Shown here: positions 9,203-18,308 of the stretch, piece after piece
Position numbering within the stretch: position 1 is the first letter of the stretch
Layout of the letters: every line of letters starts with the position of its first letter
DNA from: Rhodococcus triatomae BKS 15-14
GTDB taxonomy: Bacteria > Actinomycetota > Actinomycetes > Mycobacteriales > Mycobacteriaceae
Direction of reading: 5' to 3'
NCBI GenBank assembly: GCA_000341795.1
Contig: AODO01000018.1
Span: 145,893 to 209,892, forward strand
DNA: 64,000 bases
The notes under the pieces: model-generated
What the model saw: only the letters and a program-made list of their open reading frames with translations
Told to the model about the DNA's origin: nothing
Database searches by the model: none
Position numbers and translations under genes: made by a program

Positions 9203-10582
9203 ATGGCGCTGCACCAGGTTCGGGGCCGTGAGGACGACGCGGTATCGGACATCTACTCGACACCGCTGAGCGGGGCGGCGCTTCCCAAGTACCGGGTGCC
9301 GGACGATGCCTCGGATCCGCGGGTGGTGTTCGCCCTGATCCGGGACGAACTCGCACTCGACGGCAACTCCGCGCAGAATCTCGCGACGTTCTGTTCCACG
9401 TGGTCCGAGGACGAGGTCCATCGTCTGATGGACCTGTGCATGGACAAGAACATGATCGACAAGGACGAGTACCCGCAGACGGCGGAGATCGAGTCCCGGT
9501 GCGTGCATCTGCTCGCCGACCTGTGGAACTCACCGGACGGGCACGGGACCGTCGGCTGCTCGACGACCGGTTCCAGCGAGGCTGCGATGCTCGGTGGTCT
9601 GGCCCTCAAATGGCGATGGCGGGAGCGTCGCTGCGCGGAAGGAAAGCCGACGGATCGCCCGAACCTGGTGTGCGGCCCGGTTCAGGTCTGCTGGGAGAAG
9701 TTCGCCCGTTACTTCGACGTGGAGCTACGCCAGGTTCCGCTCGAACCGGGTGCGACCGGCATGCAGCCGCACCAGCTGCGGGACTACGTGGACGAGAACA
9801 CGATCGGTGTGATCGCGATCCTGGGCGTCACCTACACGTGTGACTACGAGCCGATCGCGGAGATCGCCGCGGAACTCGACGCGATTCAGGCGGAGCACGG
9901 CTGGGACATCCCGGTGCACGTCGACGGCGCGAGTGGTGGTTTCGTCGCCCCCTTCCTGCAACCGGATCTGGAGTGGGACTTCCGGATCGAGCGTGTCGCG
10001 TCGATCAATGCGTCCGGGCACAAGTACGGGCTCGCGCCGCTCGGCGTGGGGTGGGTGGTGTGGCGCAATGCGGACCTGTTGCCGGAGGATCTGGTGTTCC
10101 GGGTCAGCTACCTCGGCGGTGACATGCCGACGTTCGCGCTGAACTTCTCCCGGCCGGGCGGCGAGATCGTCGCGCAGTACTACCTGCTGCTCCGGTTGGG
10201 GCGGGAGGGTTATCGGCGGATCCACCAGTCGTGTGCCGACACCGCCCGTGATCTCGCGGACAGGCTCGCGGCGATGGGGCCGTTCACCATCCTCTACGAC
10301 GGCACGGGCGGGTTGCCCGCCGTCTCGTACACCCTGACGGACCCCGACTCGGCAGGGTTCACGCTGTACGCACTGAGCGACGAGTTGCGCATGCGGGGTT
10401 GGCAGGTTCCGTCGTACCCGCTGCCCCCGAGCCGTGACGACACGGTGATCCAACGGGTCCTGGTGAGGCACGGCATCTCGCGGGACAAGATCGAGCTGCT
10501 GGCGGCGGATCTGGAGGAGGCGGTGCAGCGTCTGACCTCGGGCACCGCCCGCGAGGAGAGTCGCAGTTCCTTCCACCACTGA
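9203..10582 (+). CDS. gad: Glutamate decarboxylase
   Basis: 459 residues from ATG 9203, with AAGGGA upstream. It is a PLP-dependent group II decarboxylase that turns glutamate into GABA and consumes a proton. The PLP lysine lies in SGHKYG (Lys274), with Asp241 in VHVDGASGGF binding the pyridine nitrogen and the phosphate-binding STTGSSEA near residues 120-127. Length is usual for bacterial GadB-type enzymes (460-466). The gene is inserted between mshB and the Rv1171-like membrane protein, relative to M. tuberculosis, where the gad gene lies elsewhere. A -10-like TTAGGCT about 50 bases upstream of the start suggests a promoter of its own. The permease at 41962-43371 is a conceivable but distant partner. 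Confidence 0.93.
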   Translation: MALHQVRGREDDAVSDIYSTPLSGAALPKYRVPDDASDPRVVFALIRDELALDGNSAQNLATFCSTWSEDEVHRLMDLCMDKNMIDKDEYPQTAEIESRCVHLLADLWNSPDGHGTVGCSTTGSSEAAMLGGLALKWRWRERRCAEGKPTDRPNLVCGPVQVCWEKFARYFDVELRQVPLEPGATGMQPHQLRDYVDENTIGVIAILGVTYTCDYEPIAEIAAELDAIQAEHGWDIPVHVDGASGGFVAPFLQPDLEWDFRIERVASINASGHKYGLAPLGVGWVVWRNADLLPEDLVFRVSYLGGDMPTFALNFSRPGGEIVAQYYLLLRLGREGYRRIHQSCADTARDLADRLAAMGPFTILYDGTGGLPAVSYTLTDPDSAGFTLYALSDELRMRGWQVPSYPLPPSRDDTVIQRVLVRHGISRDKIELLAADLEEAVQRLTSGTAREESRSSFHH

Positions 10583-10657
10583 GGGGGTGTGACGTGTCGC
10601 ACAGTGGGCGCTAGGCTGTGGCGTACGTCATGACTGCTCGGTCGGGGGAAGTGAGGT

Positions 10658-10819
10658 GTGCTGGTGAACTGGAGCGTTCAGAACCAGATCGTCGCGTTCG
10701 TGGACTCGCTGCGGCCCTACTCGCAGATGCACCACGACCAGTACATGGATGCGCTGCACGGATTCGTCCACATGCAGTCGAATCTTCTGACGATGCTCGG
10801 GTACCCGCCCGTCGGCTGA
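10658..10819 (+). CDS. 53-residue hypothetical protein
   Basis: A short frame from GTG 10658 (GTG 10664 is an alternative) to TGA 10819, preceded by GGGGGAA at a good distance and, further up, a -10-like TAGGCT (10611-10616). Nearly every codon ends in G or C, while the overlapping frames on either strand do not keep this bias, which argues that it is translated. The product is not hydrophobic enough for the membrane, is rich in Gln, His, Met and Tyr (SQMHHDQYMDALHGFVHMQS) and looks like two short amphipathic helices. No family is recognised. It lies between gad and the Rv1171-like gene, 25 bases before the latter, and could be co-transcribed with it. Confidence 0.5.
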   Translation: MLVNWSVQNQIVAFVDSLRPYSQMHHDQYMDALHGFVHMQSNLLTMLGYPPVG

Positions 10820-10844
10820 TCGTGCGGCCCCTACGATCGACGGC

Positions 10845-11258
10845 ATGACCATCGCCGCCACCGATTCCGAACGCGGGATCGTCGACCGTCTCCTCCTGGC
10901 GCTGCTCGTGTTCGACGGGTTCCTGACCGCGCTGCTCGCGGTGCTGTTCCTCCCCGTGCACGTGGGGTCGGTGGCGATGCCCGTCAGCGCGCTCCTCGCC
11001 GGTGTGGTGAACGTACTGCTCGTGTGGTGCGCGCGGTCCGTCGGCAGCGGAGTCGGTCAGGCGTCGTGGCCGCTCGTGGCCTGGTTCGTCGGATTCCTCG
11101 TCTGCCTGGTCGGTGGACCGGGTGGGGACCGCCTGCTGCCCGCGGACTGGCGCACCCTGCTCCTGCTCGCGGTCGGCCTGCTCCCCGCGATCGTGGTGCT
11201 GTTCAAATTCGGCGCGGACGCGGCCGTCACCCGTGGACAGGCGGCCCGGACCCGCTGA
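10845..11258 (+). CDS. Four-TM membrane protein, Rv1171-like
   Basis: 137 residues from ATG 10845. Four hydrophobic segments (about residues 15-38, 44-63, 75-92 and 103-122) with short loops and a basic C-terminus (TRGQAARTR) predict an integral inner-membrane protein with no extramembrane domain. It follows mshB and gad and precedes fbiC at some distance, the place of Rv1171 in M. tuberculosis, which is also a small membrane protein of unknown function. There are no conserved charged residues inside the segments that would suggest a transporter. The start is the only ATG before the first membrane segment. Confidence 0.75.
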   Translation: MTIAATDSERGIVDRLLLALLVFDGFLTALLAVLFLPVHVGSVAMPVSALLAGVVNVLLVWCARSVGSGVGQASWPLVAWFVGFLVCLVGGPGGDRLLPADWRTLLLLAVGLLPAIVVLFKFGADAAVTRGQAARTR

Positions 11259-11349
11259 CTGTCCGGCACCGAGCGGATTCGCGATTGCCTCTCACACCGC
11301 CGGGGCGCCTGTTACCGTGCCGCGCACATCGCGACGAGAAGAGGTGCAT

Positions 11350-12654
11350 GTGGGTACGAGTCGGTCGGTCGGGCGTGGGCTTGCGCAGACGGCGATGGTC
11401 GTCGTCTGCGCGTTCGGTGCGACGGCGGGGACGGCCCATGCGGCGCCCGTGCCCAGCGGGCTGACGGAAGTGCTGTTCGTCGGGAACAACTGGGAGGGCA
11501 CGGCGGACGTCGTCCAGTCGACCGGTGCCTACTCGAAACTCGGTCGCGTCAACATGATTCCGGACAAGCAGGAGCGTCTGGGCGAGATCTACTCGAATCC
11601 GATCAAGCTCGGCTTCTTCCTCGGTGTTCGGGAAACCGCCGGTGAGGGCCACGACCAGTTCGTCGACGACATGTACACGACGCCGGACGGGACCGCGGTG
11701 GTCGCGTCCAGGCCGAGCTTCGCCGACGTCGTCTCCATCGATCTCGCGACGGGGAAGGTCAACTGGCGTTTTCCGGTGTCCGGCTACCGATCCGATCACA
11801 TGGCCGTGTCACCGGACGGCACTCGGGTCGCGGTCTCGGCGTCGACGAGCAACACCGTGCACGTCCTCGACATCGAGACGGGTGCGCAGGTGGGGTCGTT
11901 CACGACCGGCGACAAGCCGCACGAGAACGTCTTCACGGACGGCGGACGCTACCTGTGGAACATGGCGATAGGTGAGGTGAACACCCCGTTCGACGCCCCC
12001 GAGTTGGACGGAACCAAGGGGGACCGGAAGATCACCGTCGTCGACGCGCAGACGTTCCGGACGGTGAAGGTGATCGACATGCGGGACCGGCTCGACGCAT
12101 TCGGCCGCAGCGATCTCTCCGACTCGGTGCGCCCGGTGGCGTTCAGTCCGGACGAGGGCACCCTGTACTTCCAGGTGTCGTTCTTCAACGGCTTCGTCGA
12201 GTACGACGTCGCGACGGACACGATCACGCGGATCAAGGAGCTGCCGAAGAACCCGGCCACCAACCCGAACCGCACGACATGGGTCAACGACTCCCGCCAT
12301 CACGGCATGTCGATCAGCCCGGACGGAAGCCGGCTGTGCATCGCCGGGACGATGGACGACTACGTGACGACCGTCGACACCGCGACGCTGCAGGAGACCC
12401 CGACCGTCCCCGCGGGGAAACCGTACTGGGCGACCGTGAACGGCGACGGCACGCAGTGCGTCATCTCCGAGAGCGCGAACGACACGATCAGTGCGATCGA
12501 TTTCGCGACCGGACAGAAGGTGGCCACGGTAGCGGTCGGTGACCATCCGCAGCGGGTGCGTCTCGGGCACGTGCCCCAGGGCTGGGCCGGTACTCCCGGA
12601 CCGGATCCCGACGCCGGCGGTTCCCTCGACGGGCTCGGCAGCAGCGGCTCCTAG
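11350..12654 (+). CDS. Secreted YVTN/YncE-like beta-propeller protein
   Basis: 434 residues from GTG 11350 (GTG 11344 also in frame; an AGAGG site sits 5 bases before 11350). The N-terminus is a Sec signal peptide with a hydrophobic core (AMVVVCAFGATAG) and a likely cleavage after AHA. The mature part is built of repeated four-stranded blades with motifs such as MAVSPDGTRVAVS, MSISPDGSRLCIA and VNGDGTQCVIS, the pattern of YVTN-type seven-bladed propellers found on cell surfaces and in the periplasm. Some family members bind DNA or quinones; no redox cofactor motif is seen. It ends with a Gly/Ser/Pro/Asp-rich tail. Its stop overlaps the end of udgB on the other strand by four bases. Confidence 0.8.
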   Translation: MGTSRSVGRGLAQTAMVVVCAFGATAGTAHAAPVPSGLTEVLFVGNNWEGTADVVQSTGAYSKLGRVNMIPDKQERLGEIYSNPIKLGFFLGVRETAGEGHDQFVDDMYTTPDGTAVVASRPSFADVVSIDLATGKVNWRFPVSGYRSDHMAVSPDGTRVAVSASTSNTVHVLDIETGAQVGSFTTGDKPHENVFTDGGRYLWNMAIGEVNTPFDAPELDGTKGDRKITVVDAQTFRTVKVIDMRDRLDAFGRSDLSDSVRPVAFSPDEGTLYFQVSFFNGFVEYDVATDTITRIKELPKNPATNPNRTTWVNDSRHHGMSISPDGSRLCIAGTMDDYVTTVDTATLQETPTVPAGKPYWATVNGDGTQCVISESANDTISAIDFATGQKVATVAVGDHPQRVRLGHVPQGWAGTPGPDPDAGGSLDGLGSSGS

Positions 12655-13364
12655 CTCGGACGAATCGGGAGTTGCGCAGCCAGGGCGGCGTCCACGAGGA
12701 CGGATTCGATCATCGGTGGCGTGAGCCTGCCGGTGAAGGTGTTCTGCTGGCTGACGTGGTAGCAGCCGAAGAGGTGCAGCGGGCGGTCCCCGCCGAGTTC
12801 GACGTGCGCACCGTGCCCGAAGCGCGGAGCCGGTCGCGGCACCTCCCACCCGGCGTCGGCCAGCACGGGCAGCAGTGCCTTCCAGCCGAATCCGCCGAGG
12901 ACGACCACCGACCGCAGGGTGGGGGCGAGCAGTCGCAGTTCCTCGTCCAGCCACCGCCTGCAGGTGTCGCGTTCCGCCGGTGTCGGCTTGTTCGCGGGTG
13001 GGGCGCAGTGCACCGGTGAGGTGATGCGGGTTCCGTACAGTTCGAGTCCGTCGTCGGCCGACACCGCGGTCGGCTGGTTCGCCAGACCCACCGCGTGCAT
13101 CGCCGCGTACAGCACGTCGCCGCTGCGGTCGCCGGTGAACATCCTCCCGGTTCGGTTGGCGCCGTGCGCGGCGGGCGCCAGCCCCACGATCAGCAAGGCC
13201 GCGTCGGCTGGGCCGAACCCGGGAACGGGCCGTCCCCAATAGGTTTCGTCGCGGAATGCGGCGCGCTTGTCGCGGGCCACCTGTTCCCGCCACGCCACCA
13301 GCCGGGGACACCGCCGGCAATCGATCAGGTCGCCGTCCATCGCGGCGAGCGACGGGTACCTCAT
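12651..13364 (-). CDS. udgB: UdgB, family 5 uracil-DNA glycosylase
   Basis: 237 residues from ATG 13364, which overlaps the stop of the upstream PH-domain gene (ATGA). It is a 4Fe-4S uracil-DNA glycosylase of family 5, removing uracil, hypoxanthine and related bases. The cluster ligands are an N-terminal C-x2-C (DCRRC, residues 16 and 19) and two later cysteines (Cys120 in PVHCAPP and Cys135). Motif 1 is GLAPAAHGANRTGR: an Ala where other families have the catalytic Asp/Asn, the mark of family 5. The second active-site motif is CYHVSQQNTF near residue 201. M. tuberculosis UdgB (Rv1259) lies elsewhere, so the linkage to membrane PH proteins is particular to this lineage. Confidence 0.92.
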   Translation of the reverse strand: MRYPSLAAMDGDLIDCRRCPRLVAWREQVARDKRAAFRDETYWGRPVPGFGPADAALLIVGLAPAAHGANRTGRMFTGDRSGDVLYAAMHAVGLANQPTAVSADDGLELYGTRITSPVHCAPPANKPTPAERDTCRRWLDEELRLLAPTLRSVVVLGGFGWKALLPVLADAGWEVPRPAPRFGHGAHVELGGDRPLHLFGCYHVSQQNTFTGRLTPPMIESVLVDAALAAQLPIRPS

Positions 13365-14920
13365 CCGGACTCCGGGACGCGGCGTGCCCAGATGTCGCCC
13401 GCACCGGGCGTCACGGTCTCGACGAGGGTCCATGCCTGGTCGGCGGGCAGGTCCAGGACGTCGTAGTGCCCGGTTCCGGCAGCGGTCGCGGCGACGACCG
13501 TCGCCACGCCGGCGCGGCGCTGGAAGAACGTCTGCCGCACCGTCCACGCGACGATGCCGTCGGCGTGGATTGTGTGTGTGCCGCGGTCGAGCGAGCCGTG
13601 GCGGGTCACGAGGCGGCCCGGCGGTGTGGCGTGCCCGAGACCGAGCCACCGGTCGTGGGCCAGGGCAGCGGCGGCGACCGCGACGACCGCGACCGCGGTC
13701 CACGCCGGCCAGCCGATCGGTGCGCCGAGCACATCCGCCAGCCCCACGGCGACGGCGACCGCCGCGACGGGCACCAGGGCGCGGGTGTAGCGCCGCCGCC
13801 GGGCCGCGGGTCCGTGCCCGGTCAGGTTCGGGACGCGCAGAGCGGACAGCACCAGGGATTCCACCCGATGCACCTCGTGACGAGGCGACTGCGGCAGCAG
13901 CATCGACGAGAACTGCTTGTCGGCGGACACCCCCGTCATCACGGCGTCCAGTCGTGCCGCACCGGCCAGCCGCAACAGGAGCGGCTCGCGGACGCTGGTG
14001 CCGCGTAGGCGCGCCCGGTCCAGCGTGGTCTGGCGGGTCCGGAGGAGCCCGTGGCTCACGTGCAGGACCCGTCTGTCGTCGGTGACCGTCAGGTTGCCGA
14101 ACGTCAACAGGTAGCGAACACAGGCGAGCACGCTCGCCACGGCGACGAGAGCGACGACACCGACCGTCACCGCCACCGCCGTGCCCCAGCCGCGGAGCAG
14201 GTCGAGCCCGGTGTCGATCGTGTCGGAATCCGCGACGCTTTCGCCGAGGCCGTACTGGAACGCGAGACCGACGGCGGCGGCGACGGTGAGTACGCCGGTG
14301 GTCGACAGCGGCGCGTAGCGAACCCACGACGGAGACCAGTGCGCGATCTCGACGGCGGACGGCACCGACCCGGACTCGGCCGGGTCGGGCGCCGGGGGCG
14401 TGCTCGACAACAGCGCCTCCCGCAGCGCGGGGACCAGCCGCGAGTCGAGCGCGTTCAGCTCGAATCGCGCCGAGTCGCCCGCCTTCTCCGCCCGCTGACC
14501 CGTCCCGATTCGTACGACCGACAGGCCGAGGACCCGGTGCAGCAGCCCGGCCTCCACGTCGACCGATCGGATGCGGTTGCGCGGCACCGAGAGCAGCGTG
14601 CGCTGGAACACCCCGGTCCGCAGTTGCACGTGCACCGGACCGATCCGGTAGCTCGTCGTCAACCATCGCGCGATCGCGTACGCGACCAGCGCGGCCAGGG
14701 CGATCAGCCCCCAGTAGTGGTTGCCGCTCTGCGTGCCGAGGACCACGGAGATCAGCAGCACCGGCAGGAGCTTGACGGCCTCGTCGACGGGGTGCACGAG
14801 CAGCATCCGTTTGTCCAGGCGCAGCCACGGCTGTTCCTGCTCGGCGGCGAGCGCCTCCGGTCCCGACTCCTCGGGCGGTGCGGTTCCGGGGCCCGGTGAC
14901 TGCGGGACAGGGGAGGTCAC
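13361..14920 (-). CDS. YdbT-like membrane protein with PH domains
   Basis: 519 residues from GTG 14920, overlapping the stop of the upstream gene (GTGA). It has pairs of membrane segments near residues 45-85, 210-275 and 385-420, each followed by a bacterial PH-like (bPH2) domain with patterns such as RIGPVHVQLRTGVFQRT, LTVTDDRRVLHVSHGLLR and RLVTRHGSLDRGTHT. This is the architecture of YdbT, which works with YdbS. The YdbS/YdbT pair occurs widely in Gram-positive bacteria and has been linked to envelope stress and antimicrobial resistance, but no biochemical activity is established. Here the pair is translationally coupled and followed by coupled udgB. Confidence 0.82.
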   Translation of the reverse strand: MTSPVPQSPGPGTAPPEESGPEALAAEQEQPWLRLDKRMLLVHPVDEAVKLLPVLLISVVLGTQSGNHYWGLIALAALVAYAIARWLTTSYRIGPVHVQLRTGVFQRTLLSVPRNRIRSVDVEAGLLHRVLGLSVVRIGTGQRAEKAGDSARFELNALDSRLVPALREALLSSTPPAPDPAESGSVPSAVEIAHWSPSWVRYAPLSTTGVLTVAAAVGLAFQYGLGESVADSDTIDTGLDLLRGWGTAVAVTVGVVALVAVASVLACVRYLLTFGNLTVTDDRRVLHVSHGLLRTRQTTLDRARLRGTSVREPLLLRLAGAARLDAVMTGVSADKQFSSMLLPQSPRHEVHRVESLVLSALRVPNLTGHGPAARRRRYTRALVPVAAVAVAVGLADVLGAPIGWPAWTAVAVVAVAAAALAHDRWLGLGHATPPGRLVTRHGSLDRGTHTIHADGIVAWTVRQTFFQRRAGVATVVAATAAGTGHYDVLDLPADQAWTLVETVTPGAGDIWARRVPESG

Positions 14921-15426
14921 GTCGCGTCCCCCTGGTGTCGGCCGGCGATCTCGGTGAGCCGGGCGACGGTGGTGTCGGCGACGTCGGTGTCCAGCGCGGC
15001 GATGCGTACCGCGCCCGCCGACGACGCCGTGGTGACCGTGACGGTCGCCAGCCCGAGCAACCGATCGATCGGACCGCGTTCGGTGTCGACGGTCTGGATG
15101 CGGGTGATCGGCGCGATCCTGCGCTCCTGGGTGAACCACCCGGTCCGGGTGTACACGGCGGTGTCGCTGATCTCCCAGCGATGCACCCGGAAGCGCCAGC
15201 GGGGGACGACGGTCACGTGGGCGAGGGCGAGGACCGCCGAGACCGCGAACGCGGTGACGTGCGGCCACGTCGTCCAACGTCCGTCGAGCACCGCCCACAC
15301 GATCTGTGCGACGAACACCGGCAGCCACATCAGTGCGGCGTTGACCGCCCACAACATCGGAGCCCGGGTGCTCGGCTTCCATTGCGGGTCGGCCATCGTG
15401 ACGGGGGCCTCGGCCGGGATGCTCAC
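14917..15426 (-). CDS. YdbS-like PH-domain membrane protein
   Basis: 169 residues from GTG 15426 with a GGTGGAGG-like ribosome site close by; ATG 15396 is a shorter alternative lacking a ribosome site. Two membrane segments (about residues 22-45 and 53-72) precede one bPH2 domain carrying [20 protein letters not shown] and [21 protein letters not shown]; the latter is the typical YdbS pattern of an arginine-rich turn and an RxxGL-like helix. It is the first gene of a three-gene operon with the YdbT-like gene and udgB. The divergent acidic-protein gene starts 124 bases away. Confidence 0.83.
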   Translation of the reverse strand: MSIPAEAPVTMADPQWKPSTRAPMLWAVNAALMWLPVFVAQIVWAVLDGRWTTWPHVTAFAVSAVLALAHVTVVPRWRFRVHRWEISDTAVYTRTGWFTQERRIAPITRIQTVDTERGPIDRLLGLATVTVTTASSAGAVRIAALDTDVADTTVARLTEIAGRHQGDAT

Positions 15427-15549
15427 CCCTCCACCCTGCCGTACCGGCACCGACCGCGCTCGTGGACCGACGGTGTGCCGGCTCGCCGAGCGCGCCGGGA
15501 TCGCCTCGGGCGCCTAACCTGGAGCGAAGTGGAGCGGAAGGAGCGAGCC

Positions 15550-15702
15550 GTGGACACGGACCCGGTACTGCCCGAGGACGAGCCCGAGAACGAGGACGAG
15601 GCGACGACGCTGGAGACGGTCGGTACGAAGGAGGTCAACGAGGCCGACGCGGTCGAGCAGTCACAGGTCGTTCCGGACGACGAGGACTACCCCCACGACT
15701 GA
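15550..15702 (+). CDS. 50-residue acidic protein
   Basis: A 50-residue frame from GTG 15550, with AAGGAG at the right distance. About 40 percent of residues are Asp or Glu (for example [22 protein letters not shown]), only one is basic, and there is no hydrophobic stretch, so it is probably disordered. Short acidic proteins like this are common upstream of fbiC in related genomes, as far as I recall, but no function is known. It ends 32 bases before the fbiC start and may be co-transcribed with it. The frame is short, but the strong ribosome site and GC3 support it. Confidence 0.65.
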   Translation: MDTDPVLPEDEPENEDEATTLETVGTKEVNEADAVEQSQVVPDDEDYPHD

Positions 15703-15734
15703 CCTGCTGTGGCGTACGTCTCCGGCGATGGCGC

Positions 15735-18308
15735 ATGATCGACTGCGTGACTGCTGACGACGCCACCTCCTCGATGCTGCCCGACCCGACGATGCCGGTC
15801 GCGTCCCCGTCGGCGTCTGCGATGCGGCGGGCGCTGCGCAGAGCCCGCGACGGGGCGACGCTCAACGTGGACGAGGCCACCGTCCTTCTGCACGCGACGG
15901 GCGCGGACCTCGACGACCTGAGTGCGTCGGCGGCGCGGGTCCGGGACGCGGGCCTCGCCGCCGCGGGCCGACCGAAGACCGTCAGCTATTCGCGCAAGGT
16001 GTTCATCCCGCTGACCCGGCTGTGCCGCGACAAGTGCCACTACTGCACGTTCGTCACGGTGCCCGGCAAGCTGCGGGCCGAGGGCCACGGGATGTACCTC
16101 GACCCGGACGAGGTGCTCGACATCGCCCGCCGCGGGGCGGAACTGGGCTGCAAGGAGGCGCTGTTCACGCTCGGCGACCGGCCGGAGGAGCGGTGGCCCG
16201 AGGCACGCGAGTGGCTCGAGTCGCGGGGCTACGACTCCACCCTCGACTACGTGCGGGCGATGGCGATCCGGGTGCTGGAGGAGACCGGACTGCTGCCGCA
16301 CCTGAACCCCGGGGTGATGAGCTGGGAGGAGATCTCCCGGCTCAAGCCCGTCGCGCCGTCGATGGGCATGATGCTGGAGACGACGTCTACCCGGCTGTTC
16401 ACCGAGAAGGGTGAGTGCCACCACGGCAGCCCCGACAAGGATCCGGCGGTGCGGTTGCGGACGCTCACCGACGCAGGCCGACTGTCGGTGCCGTTCACCA
16501 CCGGTCTGCTCGTCGGTATCGGCGAGACGATGACCGAGCGCGCCGAGACGATCATGGCGATCCGCAAGTCGCACAAGGCGTTCGGGCACGTGCAGGAGGT
16601 GATCGTCCAGAACTTCCTGGCCAAGGACGACACCGCGATGCGGTCGGCGCCGGACGCCGGTATCGACGAGTTCCGCGCCGCCATCGCCGTCACCCGGCTC
16701 GTGCTCGGGCCGTCCATGCGAATCCAGTCGCCGCCGAACCTGGTGTCGGCGGCCGAGTGCCTCGCGCTGATCGCGTCCGGCGTCGACGACTGGGGCGGCG
16801 TGTCTCCGCTGACCCCCGACCACGTGAACCCCGAACGGCCGTGGCCGAACCTCGACACCCTCGCGGAGATCACCGCGCAGGCCGGGTACACCCTGGTCGA
16901 GCGGACCGCCGCGCAGCCGCAGTACGTGCTGGCCGGCTCGCCGTGGATCGACCCGCGCATCGCCGGACACGTGCAGGCGCTCGCCGACCCGGACACCGGC
17001 ATGGCCCGCCCCGACGTCCTCCCGTCCGGGCTGCCGTGGCAGGAACCGGACGAGATGTGGTCATCGAGCGGCCGGGTCGACCTCGACACCGCCATCGACA
17101 CCGAGGGCCGCCGGACCGAGACCCGCTCGGACCTGGGCAGCGCGTTCGGCGACTGGGAGACGGTCCGTGAGCAGGTGCTCTCGCTCAGCGCGCCGCAGAA
17201 GGTCGACTCGGACGTCCTCACCGCGCTGCGCAACGCCGAACGCGACCCGGCGGGCTGCTCCGACGACGACTACCGGGCGCTCGCGACGGCGGAGGGCGCC
17301 GGCCTCGAAGCCCTCGTCGCGCTGGCCGACGGCCTGCGCCGTGAGGTCGTCGGCGACGACGTCACCTACGTGGTGAACCGGAACATCAACTTCACCAACA
17401 TCTGCTACACCGGCTGCCGGTTCTGCGCGTTCGCGCAGCGCAAGGGCGACGCCGACGCGTTCACCCTGTCGGCAGCGGAGGTCGCGGACCGGGCGTGGGA
17501 GGCGCACGTCGCCGGCGCCACCGAGGTCTGCATGCAGGGCGGGATCGATCCCGAACTGCCCGTCACCGGGTACGCCGACCTGGTGCGGGCGGTGAAGGAG
17601 CGGGTGCCGTCGATGCACGTGCACGCGTTCAGTCCGATGGAGATCGTCAACGGTGCCTCGCGTGGCGGGCAGTCGGTGCGGGACTGGCTGACCGAACTGC
17701 GCGCTGCAGGCCTGGACACCATTCCGGGCACCGCCGCGGAAATTCTCGACGACGAGGTCCGCTGGGTGCTGACGAAGGGCAAACTGCCGACGAGCACCTG
17801 GGTGGACGTGGTCACCACCGCCCACGAGGTCGGTCTGCGGTCGAGCTCGACGATGATGTACGGCCACGTCGACCAGCCGCACCACTGGGTGGGGCACCTG
17901 AACGTGTTGCGTGGAATCCAGGATCGTACGGGCGGTTTCACCGAGTTCGTGCTGCTGCCGTTCGTGCACCAGTCGTCGCCGTTGTACCTGGCGGGAGCGT
18001 CGCGGCCGGGGCCGACGATGCGCGACAACCGGGCCGCGCACGCTCTGGCGCGGGTGATGCTGCACGGCCGAATCCACAATATTCAGACGAGTTGGGTCAA
18101 ACTGGGAATCGAGGGCACCCAGGCGATGCTGCAGGGTGGTGCAAACGACCTCGGAGGCACGCTGATGGAAGAGACGATCTCCCGCATGGCCGGCTCGCAG
18201 CACGGGTCGGAGAAGACCGTCGCCGAACTTCGCGCGATCGCGGAGGGAATCGGCAGGCCGGCGCGCGAGCGGACGACCGGATATGCCGAGCGGGTGGGGG
18301 TGTCATGA
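15735..18308 (+). CDS. fbiC: FbiC, FO synthase of coenzyme F420 synthesis
   Basis: 857 residues from ATG 15735 (GTG 15747 in frame is an alternative; neither has a clear ribosome site, so a leaderless start is possible). It is the fused CofG-CofH form of 7,8-didemethyl-8-hydroxy-5-deazariboflavin synthase, which condenses tyrosine with the flavin precursor 5-amino-6-ribitylaminouracil. Two radical-SAM clusters are visible, one per half: C-x3-C-x2-C at Cys97/101/104 (CRDKCHYC) and at Cys557/561/564 (CYTGCRFC). Length agrees with Rv1173 (856). The stop overlaps the next gene's ATG. Presence of F420 fits the many flavin- and deazaflavin-type enzymes expected in this group. Confidence 0.96.
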   Translation: MIDCVTADDATSSMLPDPTMPVASPSASAMRRALRRARDGATLNVDEATVLLHATGADLDDLSASAARVRDAGLAAAGRPKTVSYSRKVFIPLTRLCRDKCHYCTFVTVPGKLRAEGHGMYLDPDEVLDIARRGAELGCKEALFTLGDRPEERWPEAREWLESRGYDSTLDYVRAMAIRVLEETGLLPHLNPGVMSWEEISRLKPVAPSMGMMLETTSTRLFTEKGECHHGSPDKDPAVRLRTLTDAGRLSVPFTTGLLVGIGETMTERAETIMAIRKSHKAFGHVQEVIVQNFLAKDDTAMRSAPDAGIDEFRAAIAVTRLVLGPSMRIQSPPNLVSAAECLALIASGVDDWGGVSPLTPDHVNPERPWPNLDTLAEITAQAGYTLVERTAAQPQYVLAGSPWIDPRIAGHVQALADPDTGMARPDVLPSGLPWQEPDEMWSSSGRVDLDTAIDTEGRRTETRSDLGSAFGDWETVREQVLSLSAPQKVDSDVLTALRNAERDPAGCSDDDYRALATAEGAGLEALVALADGLRREVVGDDVTYVVNRNINFTNICYTGCRFCAFAQRKGDADAFTLSAAEVADRAWEAHVAGATEVCMQGGIDPELPVTGYADLVRAVKERVPSMHVHAFSPMEIVNGASRGGQSVRDWLTELRAAGLDTIPGTAAEILDDEVRWVLTKGKLPTSTWVDVVTTAHEVGLRSSSTMMYGHVDQPHHWVGHLNVLRGIQDRTGGFTEFVLLPFVHQSSPLYLAGASRPGPTMRDNRAAHALARVMLHGRIHNIQTSWVKLGIEGTQAMLQGGANDLGGTLMEETISRMAGSQHGSEKTVAELRAIAEGIGRPARERTTGYAERVGVS

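Noticed and set aside
10609..10632. 14-base match (CTGTGGCGTACGTC) between the region before the 53-residue gene and the region before fbiC
   Set aside because: A 14-base match between two places in 64 kb of GC-rich DNA is expected by chance, and neither site is symmetric or placed consistently.
15735..18308. fbiC as two genes joined by an error
   Set aside because: CofG-CofH fusion with two radical-SAM sites is the normal form in actinobacteria, and the length equals the family's.
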